Shown here in pieces: positions 47,151-58,071 of a stretch of 64,000 nucleotides of DNA. A model generated the notes under the pieces. The model worked only from the letters and a program-made list of their open reading frames with translations. It was not told where the DNA came from and searched no databases. Source of the DNA: Pempheris klunzingeri (taxonomy: Eukaryota; Chordata; Actinopteri; Acropomatiformes; Pempheridae); the NCBI RefSeq assembly GCF_042242105.1, contig NC_092035.1:3745477-3809476 (forward strand), in the 5' to 3' direction. The stretch's first letter is position 1. Every line of letters begins with the position of its first letter. Position numbers and translations under genes: made by a program.

Positions 47151-47395
47151 CTGTTGCCTCACAGCAAGAAGGTTCTAGGTTTGAACCTGAAATCTTTCTG
47201 TGTGGAGTTTTTCATGCCAGCGTGGCTTCTCTCCAGGTACTCTGGCTTCCTCCCACAATCCAACAGACATGCAAGCTGGGTTAATTGGTGACTCTAAATT
47301 GGCCATAGTGTGAGTGTGAGAGTGAGTGTGTGTCTGTCTCTGTATGTGGCCCTGTGATTGCCTGGCGACCACTTCAGGGTGACCCTGCCTTTCCC
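47150..47395 (+). mobile_element. tRNA-derived SINE body behind minisatellite
   Basis: Same element as at 23979-24270, with intact body and tail (gcctcacagcaagaaggttc ... ttggtgactctaaattggcc). Confidence 0.65.
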
Positions 47396-48759
47396 CACAG
47401 TTGATGCTCTCATATGTGTCTTTGTAGGCCTCCCTGCGCCTGAAGTCACTAAAAACCAGCTCTAAGTCTCCTGTACCAAGTGCTCCACACTACGGGGTGG
47501 TGTCATTGGAAGCATGACTTACAGCCAGCTGCAGAGAGTGACACACACAGTGAATCAGAACCACATCTTTGAGGCCACACTCCTCCTTCAGCACTTTATG
47601 GAGCCCATTGATAATCCCCGTCATGACGGAGGCATTGTCAGTCCCTGTCCCCAGGACTTTGTCTTTTTCAAGACAACACTTCTCCAGGAAAGCCACAACA
47701 GCTCGGGCTATAGATCTGGCATCTCCTCCCTCCAACTCAACAAGCCCCAGAAATGTTGAGACGATTGTGTGTTTGGTGTCACTAAAGTACCTCATCACAA
47801 CCCCCAGGTCCTTAGAAACACCTCCATCAGTGGACTCATGGAGGAGGAGGAGGCTGAAACGCTGCTCACCCACATCTGGACCATCTTTTTTAGAAAGTCT
47901 GGTGCTAGAACACCATTCATCATTTCCGTGCACTTTGTCCTGAGCATTTTGAAGTGAGGAGCGGCAGTGGATTCTGAGGAAGCAGCTGTGGATCAGTGGT
48001 AGAGTGGGTCCTCCCTCAGTCAGAAGGTCGGGGGTTTGATGCCCAGCTCCTATGGGTCAACATGACAGCATGGAACAGTGTTCAGCAATAGCTAATGTCA
48101 CGGTGGCTCCACTCAGTGTTTTCCTCATTAATGGCAGCTTGCTTTGGGTGGAACTGTTGGAAGGCTTTGTCTTTTCACTATGTTTTTGAGTTGTCATGTT
48201 TTTTTTTAGATCAAAGTTTGGACTAGAAATCATCCTTACAATCCAGGCAGCGTGCTCGTGTATCGTCTCCAATAAACGGCTTCAACCAGATTCCCACTCC
48301 TTTCTCTGTTTTTGATCGAACACTGTAGACCGACACATGATGAGCCAGCTAGCTAGATTAGCTTCTGTCCCAGAGAGGCACACACACAGTGGACCAGGTG
48401 AGGAAGTGACTGAGGCTCTGTGGCTCAAATGTGGCGGCTCTGCGCGTGCGCGATTCATAAGCAGCGTGCACGCGGAGTGGCTCTGTCCTCTCTGCGGCTG
48501 CGCAGCTCCTGTGAGAGCTTAGGGAGGGGGCGGGGCTAACGGCAACACCTGCTGCCCGGTGAGGACAGTGACTGATGTGAAAGCAGGTATCACTCTGCAG
48601 AGTCTCCAAAACACCGGAAAAGTCTCCAGATTTAGTGAAAGTCAACAAGTTAGCAACACAGGAAATGACGTCAGGACACTTCCGCAGCAGCAGATGACGT
48701 CGGAGCCTGAGCGGATTGTTGGAGCGTTTTTTTGCGGCTCGTTTTTCTGCTTAAAAAAG

Positions 48760-49854
48760 ATGTTTGGAGGAGGAGAAGAAAACTGGAAAACTACCGGAGG
48801 AAAACACCATGAAGACACTGAGTTGTCTTTGGTTAATGAGGTCAGTCTGAGGCTGAGTGGCCGAACACAAACACAAACAAACATACACAACACACAGCTA
48901 GCTAACTAGCTAACGCTAGCTAACCATGCTAACCATGCTAACACGTGAACATTTTGCTGCTTTTTGAGGCGGATAAACAAATCAGCCAGCGGCCAAGTTC
49001 ACCAGAATGATGACTAAATGTAGCTCATTATGAGAAGGAACATGTTTTATATTTCACACTGTTACTATCAGAGGAAATCAGCAGCACCTGTGGATTAGCT
49101 TCACTACAGTGACAAACATGAGGAAAGAAAAGCCCAGCAACAGACATTAAACACTGAACTCACTATTATTTCTAGTTTGTAACTCGGTGGATGATGTTTA
49201 TTGAAATAACCAAGCTGCTTGCTGTTACACAGCAGCAGTGTTTCTAGTTTTGGCTGGATTTTTACCACCTTTAGGAACAGAAATAGATCATTCAGTGTTT
49301 CCTTAAGCTCATTTGCATTGAAATGTCAGTAATCACCATTAATATCAAAATATTGAGTTACTGAAGTTTAACAGCAAGTTTCCAAATGTATCTCAACAGT
49401 GTAAATGTAAAGGGAATGAAATGAGAGAAAAGTCATCAGTGCAAATATCCACTTTTTTATTTCATCCATCAAATGTGTGCAACATGAAGGTGATCCAGCT
49501 GTAACTTGTGATCACTTATTGATTCATTCTTTCTCCTTTCATGCTTCAGGTGGGCTGGTGTTCACTGCTGAGGAGCTGAGGAAGATTCTTCAGGTTCGTC
49601 CACATCCTCATTACTTCTTATTCATCGGCATCATTGTACTATTTGATATATTGTAAATTATTGTTAATAATAATAATAGCTTACATTTATATAGCGCCTT
49701 TCAAAAAAAAAAAAAGTGATTCCATAACCTGATTAACATCTTTCACCTTCACAATGTTGTGCTTTTTTTTTTTTTTTTTTTTTAGATTTTCCCAAATGAA
49801 GATGCTAAATCCAACCCGAGATCATCTTCTAGTGTGACAGGGCTTGTGGTGTAG
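48760..49854 (+). CDS. family A mini-gene copy A5
   Basis: Exon 1 is 48760-48840 (MFGGGEENWKTTGGKHHEDT then ELSLVNE). Exon 2 is 49550-49593 (GGLVFTAEELRKILQ). The terminal exon starts at 49786 and continues that frame as IFPNEDAKSNPRSSSSVTGL, stopping at 49852-49854. Exon 2 and the terminal exon join in frame. Exon 1 again does not match the phase. Unrecognised. Confidence 0.35.
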
Positions 49855-50436
49855 TGGGTTACGTCGCAGCCTGAAGAGGCAATGAGGATCTGACGTGCCA
49901 GGTTCAATCCCAGTGTGTGGCTGCTACCTGCAGCAGGAAGGAAGCTTTTCTCCCCAGTAAGGGGTTATGCAGTTCATTTTATTCAAAACCCACAAAAGCA
50001 TTCTACAAAAACTTTAGGCAGCCATTTTGCACTTCATTTAAAGCTAAATGTTTTGGCCCACTTTCAGGCTCCAACCAGGGCCTTTTCTCTACAGTTAAAT
50101 TTAACCTAGTTGGGATCACACACCATTGCTGGTGGTTCTAAAATTACCAGTTTCACATTATACTCAGGATTCTGCACCAAAACAAATTGGGGCCAGCTGT
50201 GGCTCATCCCTCAATCAGAAGGTTGGGGGTTTAATCCCCAGCTCCTATGGGTCAGTGTGTGAATCAGGAGGTCATGTAAAGGCGCTATACAAATACTGAC
50301 CATAGGGGGATCAAGAGCTAAGCCAATGCAAAAATCACTCACAATATAAAAGACATAGAAAACAAGATTTAGACAAAATCTTTTTATTTAAGATAGAAGA
50401 CATAGTGAAGGAGCCGCTTTGCTCTCTGGACATCCA

Positions 50437-51615
50437 GCAGGAACATGGAGGCAGATCCTGTCAGGAAGACTGATGATGAAGACCAATACAAACATGTCAG
50501 ATGAGCTGCTGGTCTACTTTTACCACAAATCAGTTTGACAATTATCAACTTTTTGCATAAGAGCAGCAGCAGAAGAGTAAAAAAAAGACACAACAACTTG
50601 CATTACTTTTGATATGTCTTTATTTAGAAATCAGTGCTAAACTGAGGCTCTCATACAAACAGTTCTGTTTGGATCCACGGCTGATTCAGGTTCTCCTGCT
50701 GCTCCTGGGAAAACACAAACACGCACAGCTTTTAGCAAAGAGTGACCAGACAGAAGGTTAAACTTGTCATCTGTTCATGGATCATTTGGAAATTGTTCTC
50801 TTCATTTTAAATAAAGTTTGACATGACAACATCCTGTGTTGATATTTACTGATTCCTGGATACTTTTACTTTAGATTCTACCTTTACAAACAAGCACCAA
50901 CAGAGACAATTATCTACTGCAAGAGTTTACAAGTCTTCAATGTTTATTTAGAAATATTTAGCTTTTGGTCTTTAAAACTAATTTAAGAGAGTCTGAAGTT
51001 TCATTAAGGCAAAAGTCCACTTTGTTGGACAGGAAACAAACAAACTTTGTCCCTGAACTGCACCAAGTGATGATTTACCTCAAAGGGTGCAGTGGAGCAG
51101 ACACACCTGAGCTCCAGGTGACACCGCAGGGACCAATGCTACATGCTAACACTAGCCAGCATGTTAGCCACTGATTAGCCACATGGTGGAAGTGATCAGT
51201 GATTATTGATCCTGTAGTCCAGTCATTAGCAGCAAACTCACTGCAGACACTAAAGAAACAGAACTTTAACTAACATTACATTAAGTCTGAGCTTTAACTC
51301 TCCTGCTGCAGCAGCTGATTAACAGCAAACAGCTGCAAAGATCAACGAGGCCTGATGAGGAACTTCTGTTGGTTCTAGTGCAAACAGAGAACATTAGAAC
51401 CATCAGTGTTTATTACAACGGTAATCTGGTACTTTTGTTCCCAAACATGTTCACCAGCCACAATGAAACCACCAATAGATCCAAAAATCACAGAGTAAAA
51501 CTGCTGTGCTGTTATTAGCATATACAAAGATAAAAACATGTTTGTGTGGCCAATGAGCCTCAGACTGGCCTCATTAACCAAAGCCAACTCACATCTCACC
51601 CTCCAAAGACCTCAT
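50437..51615 (-). pseudogene. family B mini-gene copy B5, damaged
   Basis: Minus strand. Exon 1 (51615-51570) carries the same 20-base deletion and gccagt donor as B3. No exon 3 is seen. Exon 4 (50704-50637) is open to its TAG. Exon 5 (from 50457) has lost its TGA. It is the reverse partner of B3. Confidence 0.4.
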
Positions 51616-52193
51616 GAAGCAGAAAGAGGAGCCCAAACGAAGCTTCCCACTCTTTATAGAGTTGGATCGTACCATTATGTGAAAGTAGGAGGGGAGACGC
51701 TCCGAAGACAGGTGGGTGAGGTGGTACAGTCCAGGTACAGAGGACATAGTGATGGCTGATGGAGGCTTTGTTGAAGCTTCGACACTTGATTCAAAAAATG
51801 GTTCATGACTGGAGGCTTCAATGACACAGAGCTCCAGTAGGACATCTAGTGGTCAATAAGATGAAGTGCAATGGAGACGTGTCATTTCTTGGTTCATGGA
51901 CTGTTTGGGATTTGATTCTCCATCATTCCTGTTCCACTACACTACATGGTTGTATGGTTTCAAGCCGACACAATGAAACATAGAAGAAACATGAACTCAT
52001 GGTGTCTTATTTGGCACGTCTGGTTGCATGAAAAGCAACAAAGCCTCCATCAGCCATCACTATGTCCTCTGTACCTGGACTGTACCACCTCACCCACCTG
52101 TCTTCAGAGCATCTCCCCTCCTACTTTCACATAATGGTACGATCCAACTCTATAAAGAGTGGGAAGCTTCACTTTAGGTCCTCTTTCTGCTTC

Positions 52194-53449
52194 ATGAGGT
52201 CTTTGGAGGATGAGAGGAGGAAAACACCAAGGAGATGTGAGTTGGCTTTGGTTAATGAGGTCAGTCTGAGGCTCAATGGCCACACAAACACATGTTTTTA
52301 TCTTTGTATATGCTAATAACAGCACAGCAGTTTTACTCAATCAGCTGCTGCAGCAGGAGAGTTAAAGCTTGAATGTAAGTGTGTCTGCAGTGAGTTTGCT
52401 GCTAATGACTGGACTACAGGATCAATAATCACTGATCACTTCCACCATGTGGCTAATCAGTGGCTACCATGCTGGCTAGTGTTAGCATGTAGCATTGGTC
52501 CCTGCGGTGTCACCTGGAGCTCAGGTGTGTCTGCTCCACTGCACCCTTTGAGGTAAATCATCACTTGGTGCAGTTCAGGGACAAAGTTTATTTGTTTCCT
52601 GTCCAACAAAGTGGACTTTTGCTCTAATGAAACTTCAGACTCTCTTAAATTAGTTTAAAGACCAAAAGCTAAGTATTAATATCAGTGGTTCATTGTGGCT
52701 GAGATCAGGTGGTGAACCAGCAGCTTTATCACATTTAGTCTGTGTTTTTCAGGTGAACTTCATCTGTCATTTATTTCCTTTTTACTTGAGTAAAGAGCTG
52801 TAGTTTTATTGTGAAAATCTCTTCCGTTGCAGGTGGTGGTTCCTGTCTGGACTGAAGAACCTGTGACAGGAACAGCTTTTGGTAAGAACGCTCAACTTTA
52901 CCTCCAACATCAGATGAATGTTTAGACATGAAATGTGAGCTTTTATTTTCTCCTCAGAGCAAACTAATCAATTTCATCCAACTGATTTCTAAATAAACAT
53001 TGAAGATTTGTAAACTCTTGCAGTAGATAATTGTCTCTCTTGGTGCTTGTTTGTAAAGGTAGAATCTAAAGTAAAAGTATCCAGGAATCAGTAAATATCA
53101 ACACAGGATGTCGTCACGTCAAACTTTATTTAAAATGAAGAGAACAATTTCCAAATGATCCATGAACAGATGACAAGTTTAACCTTCTGTCTGGTCACTC
53201 TTTGCTAAAAGCTGTGCTGTGTTTGTGTTTTCCCAGGAGCAGCAGGAGAACCTGAATCAGTCGTGGATCCAAACAGAACTGTTTGTATGAGAGCCTCAGT
53301 TTAGCACTGATTTCTACATAAAAAGTAGTGAAAGTTGTTTTGCCTTTTTTAAAACTTGTCTTCTTCTGTCTGACAGGATCCGTCTCCATGTTCCTGCTGG
53401 ATGTCCAGTGAGCGACGCAGCACCTTCACTGTCTTAAATCTTAAATAAA
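52194..53449 (+). CDS. family B mini-gene copy B6, intact, function unknown
   Basis: The best copy. A TATA box (tataaaga) is at 52151-52158. Exon 1 is 52194-52259 (22 codons, MRSLEDERRKTPRRCELALV then NE, donor gtcagt). Exon 3 is 52833-52881 (phase 0 in, VVVPVWTEEPVTGTAF). Exon 4 is 53237-53304 (GAAGEPESVVDPNRTVCMRA then SV, stop). Exon 5 is 53377-53411 (SVSMFLLDVQ, stop), with AATAAA at 53444-53449. Both last exons fit the phase after exon 3, so two products of about 60 and 49 residues are possible. The basic N-terminus (RRKTPRR) is the only obvious feature; there is no signal peptide or membrane segment. I do not recognise the family. It could be a recently born protein gene or a lncRNA gene with a chance frame. 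Confidence 0.45.
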
Positions 53450-53942
53450 AAGTGGTTTTGTCTAAATCTTGTTTCCTATGTCTTTTATATTGTGAGTGAT
53501 TTTTGCATTTGCTGAACTACACTGCTGAAAAGGTAAAGCTGTGGATCCACCTATGGTCAGTATTTGTATAGCACCTTTACATGACCTCCTCATTCACTGA
53601 CCTCCTGAGTGAAGGATGACCCACAGCTGGCCCCATTTTATTTTGGAGCAGACTCTTGTTTTACTGGTCCTGGATTCAGTGTAATGTGAAATTGATCACT
53701 TGTGAACCCTCTTCAGTGATTTATTACAACAAGGTGAGTTTAACCCTAAAAAAGCCCACTTTGGGACTGTAAGCAGGTAGAAAATAGACAAAAGTACCTT
53801 GTTGGAGCCTCAAAGTGGGCTAAAACACTTAGTAATACTTTTCCCTGTAAATTAAGTGCATAATGTGCAAAATTGCCAGCTAAAAATTTATCCAAGTGTT
53901 TCTTTGTGGGTTTTCAATAAAATTAACTCCTTACTTCACCCT

Positions 53943-55848
53943 TTAAAAACGCTGGGGAGATAACTGCCTCCCCAGTGTTGCCCTCACAAGCCGCCTTCCT
54001 TTCCGCTCCAGGCCACGGATACCTGTCGCACTACAAGATGATCTCGGGGCGCATTTAACATCTTCATTTGGGAAAATCTAAAAAGAAAAAGCACAACATT
54101 TTAAAAGATGTTAATCGGGTCATGTTAATCAGCTGCTGCAGCAGGAGAGTTAAAGCTCAGACTTAGTGTAATGTTAGTTAAAGTTCTGTTTCTTTAGTGT
54201 CTGCAGTGAGTTTGCTGCTAATGACTGGACTACAGGGTCAATAATCACTGATCACTTCCACCATGTGGCTAATCAGTGGCTAACATGCTGGCTAGTGTTA
54301 GCATGTAGCATTGGTCCCTGCGGTGTCACCTGGAGCTCAGGTGTGTCTGCTCCACTGCACCCTTTGAGGTAAATCATCACTTGGTGCAGTTCAGGGACAA
54401 AGTTTGTTTGTTTCCTGTCCAACAAAGTGGACTTTTGCCTTAATGAAACTTCAGACTCTGTTAAATTAGTTTTAAAGACCAAAAATAATTTTAATTTATA
54501 TATTAAAACTAAATCAAATCGTACCAAGACTGAAAAATAGCTCACCTGTGTGCAGCACTTTGTTCTGTACGTCACCAGTCAAACTCTACTAACTAGAAAA
54601 ATTCTAATTCCTGAAGACGTTGCAGTGTGAATGCTGCCCTCTGGTGGCTCAAACATCAATGAGCTGCTGCTCATCTGCTGTCACTCTGCTCACATGCAGC
54701 TCTTTTCATGGAGCGTTGTGCTGTGACACACCTGTGAGGAAGAATAATAAATAAATCAGTCAGGATTTAATCTCTTCACCTCAGACTTTTAGCCATCAGT
54801 GGTGAAAACTCCTGGTCTTCATCCAGTTGTGGTTCAATATTTCATCTGTTAGTGAATTGTTGAAAGCTGTCACCTGTGGCATGGATTCTGTCTCCATCAT
54901 CATTTGTTTTTGGTCACGGATGATAAGAGGCAACATGAAAGACCTGAAACCCACAGGTGGATCATTGTATTAGTATTGTATTAGTATTGTATATTAGTAT
55001 TGTGCATGTTCTAATGTGCCTCTTATCATCTGCTACCAGGATGGAGACAGAATCCATCCCACAGGCGACAGCTTTCAACGATTCACAACAGATGAAATAT
55101 TGAACCACAACCAGATGAAGAACAGGAGTTTTCACAAGAGCAGCTTTTCAATCATCAGCTGAGTTTTAAAATGTCACGTAACCAGAGCAAACTACCTGAA
55201 GAGTTAGAGTGATCAGACTGTGCATGTTACCACCTCCCCTGGTAAAAGACTTAAGCTGGGACAGACATGTAGTTCAGGCTAAAAGTCTGAGGTGAAGAGA
55301 TTAAATCCTGACTGTTTCTTTTCCCTAAGTATACGATACTATGGACATCCAACCAGGGCTGCTGCTGCTGCTGCTCTCCAAGGCGTGAACCATGTTGCTG
55401 CTCCACTGACGGCTTTTCAGCTTTAAAACACACAACACAGCCGAGCAGCAACCACACTCAGGAAATAAACTACACAACCATTTGAGCCATTAAGTCTTTT
55501 TCTTAAGCAAGAAATCAATACGTTGAAAATATCCTGAGTGTTTTCAATGTTCCCTCAGCATTTAACAGAGCTGCTGGTAACACTGAGAACAAATCTACCT
55601 GAGAGCTTCAGCACAGAGCAGGTGTTCCCTCAGTGGCTCTTCTTCTTCAAACGTGTCGTCGCTTCAGTCCGCACATCTGCAAGTGGGAGAAAATGGTACA
55701 ACAATTACATTTTATACAAGTTGTGTTTACAGTCAGCAGCAACGCTGGAAAGTGGAGAACTGCAGGATGCTGATGAATAAGAAGTAATGAGGATGTGGAC
55801 GAACCTGAAGAATCTTCCTCGGCTCCTCAGCAGTGAACACCAGCCCAC
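53943..55848 (-). CDS. family A relic A6: exon 2 plus long terminal exon
   Basis: Minus strand. Exon 2 is 55848-55805 (GGLVFTAEEPRKILQ), spliced in frame to the terminal exon 54077-53943. That exon reads IFPNEDVKCAPRSSCSATGI then RGLERKGRRLVRATLGRQLS and stops after PQRF, with AATAAA at 53725-53720. This is the longest open C-terminus of family A (59 residues). No exon 1 is present; the sequence is replaced upstream near 56.1 kb. It is convergent with B6. Confidence 0.4.
54757..55314. repeat. foldback element with imperfect inverted arms
   Basis: cagtcaggatttaatctctt at 54757 is mirrored by aagagattaaatcctgactg ending at 55314. Several further blocks mirror in the same order (the cctcagacttttagcc, ttcaatatttcatctgtt, ggattctgtctccatc and gataagaggca segments). 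Total length is about 560 bases with a central AT-rich loop at about 54960-55010. It looks like a MITE or foldback insertion inside the family A intron. Confidence 0.65.
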
Positions 55849-56623
55849 CTGAAGCATGAAAGGAAAAAGAATGAATCAATAAGTGATCACAAGTTACAGC
55901 TGGATCACCTTCATGTTGAACAAGGCTGCACACATTTGATGGATGAAATTAAAAAGTGGATATTTGCACTGATGACTTTTCTCTCATTTCATTCCCTTTA
56001 CATTTACACTGTTGAGATACATTTGGAAACTTGCTGTTAAACTTCAGTAACTCAATATTTAGACATTAATGATGATTACTGACATTTCAATGCAAATGAG
56101 CTTAAGGAAACACTGAATGATCTATTTCTGATCCTAAAGGTGATCATCATCAGAAGTCTGCCTACAATAACAGCCAGACTGGACAGTTGTATCCGACAGG
56201 AACAGATGCTCTGACACTAGCTGTAGCCTGTGAAATGTTTCTTGAATAAAGACAAATACTCACTAAACATGTTGTCCCAGGAGTGATGGAGGGGATTACT
56301 GGAGAGGAGTGGATGTGGATAAACTCTGGAATATTTGGACACACTCAGACCTCCAATCTGCACAGATGACCTAAATAATGACATCAGGTTGAGACCAAAC
56401 AACCACAATGAAACCACCAAAAATCACAGAGTAAAACTGAGGTGCACTTATTAGCATATAGCCTGCTAAAATCAAATCATTCAGCTCAACAAGAGCAGTA
56501 TTAAAACAAATCAAGTGAAACAGGACATTGATATTTAACACAAACAGACACAACATGCGCTAAGAGGCCAAATAAAACTGCGCCAAAACTAGAAACACTG
56601 CTGCTGTGTAACTGCAAGCAGCA

Positions 56624-57812
56624 GACTACACTAGATTAAAGTCCACCAACAGCAGACAACAATGTTTTAACCTAATACAGCTGACAGCACCGTCAGGCAG
56701 AAAAGGCCAACTGAAGAAAGTAAATACACTCTTCTATTTTAACGTCCTTCTTTGACATGTCCACGGGGACATTTCAAGGCAAACGTGCTCTAAAAATTCT
56801 GGTCAAAAATTGTCTTGCTCACATTCCAAACCAGACACCAAAATAAAAACTGAAAAAATAACAGAAGTAGAAATAAGTGTATGAAAAGTTAGCTTAGCAT
56901 AAAGACTTGAAACAGGGGGAAACTGCTAGCCCGCTTCTGTCCAAATGTAAGAATTAAAAAAAAAAACTTGCTTACTTACCCCTTTATTTGATTATTTGCC
57001 AAACTATTGTCTGGATACAGCGACTACTTCCTCTTCTCAGTCTGCTGGTTGCCACTTCTTTAGATGCACCTCACTAAACCTTCATGAGGGCTGGATTTGT
57101 TGCAGGATGATTAAATCAGACTGCATCAGGTTTTGCCTAATAAACTGAGCGTCCAGCACAGGAAGCACAGTTTCCTCACACACTCCTGTGAGGTCAGAGC
57201 CAGACTCTCCTTTTTACCCAATGGGAGGTTTTCTGTGTATGATGTGCATTATTTATGTGGGGCAAGATATGACTGAGGATACAGCTGTCCGCCTCCAGTG
57301 TCTTCTCCTCTCTGTGACTGTGTCAGACTGTCCCATGTGCTCACTGTGTCTTTGTGTTTCAGGTCCAATGTCAACTACATCCCTCCGCCCCAAGAAGTAA
57401 GGGTTTTCTTTTTCTATTCTCTCCCCCAAGTGCTGACCTAAGCATGAGCTGCTCACACTCACCTAATGAATGTAGCTGTGTTCTTGATTGAAATCATCAC
57501 TTATTGAGACTTGTTTCTCTGTGTCCCTCAGCCCCAGGATTTCAAACACACCCAGTCATTCATGCTCTGAGAAGCTGGCCTTGTGATAAGGTGCCAACAC
57601 TCTTCCGTCTCTGGAGGAGCTCTTAAAAAGGTTGAGTCTTCCTTGAAGCCATAGGTAAAGTGTTGTTGTCACTCTGCTGTAACATAAATGCAGTTTACCT
57701 CAGCATCCGCCAGGGTTTCATCTTGAAACCACCAAAGATCCTTACGATCTGAGTGACTTGTTCAGAGTTTTATTGGTGTCTCAATAAATTACATTTTATA
57801 TTCAAAGCCCGC
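56624..57812 (+). pseudogene. jam2: duplicate of jam2 3' end (last two exons and 3' UTR)
   Basis: Matches 16211-18135 with several deletions. Exon 57363-57396 and exon 57532-57570 are identical to jam2 exons 9 and 10, including splice sites, stop codon and the SFML tail. AATAAA is at 57783-57788. No other jam2 exon is near, so this is a 3' fragment lying 40 kb downstream. It could serve as an alternative 3' end for jam2 by splicing across the accessory block, or be inert. Confidence 0.85.
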
Positions 57813-58016
57813 CAGTCTCAGCCTTCTGTGCAAACCACCACCACCACCACCCACACCCAACTGGGGTTCTGGTTCTTTAATGAGACCTCTAAATCATACC
57901 TGTACTACCAGTTTTCTAAGAGCTGATTCCATCTCCACTGGACAGCGGAGTGTGTCAGGACATCAGGGGCTGCGCCATCGAAAACCACAGTGTACGAGTG
58001 CTTCATCCACTACCTT

Positions 58017-58022
58017 TTTATT
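58017..58022 (-). terminator. atp5pf: atp5pf poly(A) signal
   Basis: AATAAA on the minus strand, 50 bases after the atp5pf stop codon. Confidence 0.75.
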
Positions 58023-58071
58023 AAATACAACATATTGGTGACATGAAGGAGATATACAACATGGACAGCGT

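Larger units (their letters stand above)
45922..47933 (-). pseudogene. hAT-family transposase remnant, second copy
   Basis: Minus strand. The catalytic half is 47933-47490 (STDGGVSKDLG, TGTDNASVM, CVCHSLQLAVSHA). The C-terminal half is 46674-45922 (LPHSNAEVERLFSQMR), with a frameshift near 46190-46235. Between them lies the SINE and its minisatellite. Clearly the duplicate of 23231-24810. Confidence 0.75.
52000..56420 (-). repeat. array unit U4 (inverted, partial)
   Basis: Holds the intact family B copy B6 (+) and a family A relic (-) made of exon 2 and the terminal exon, then breaks off at the jam2 3' duplicate near 56.6 kb. Exon 1 of family A is missing here. Confidence 0.7.
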
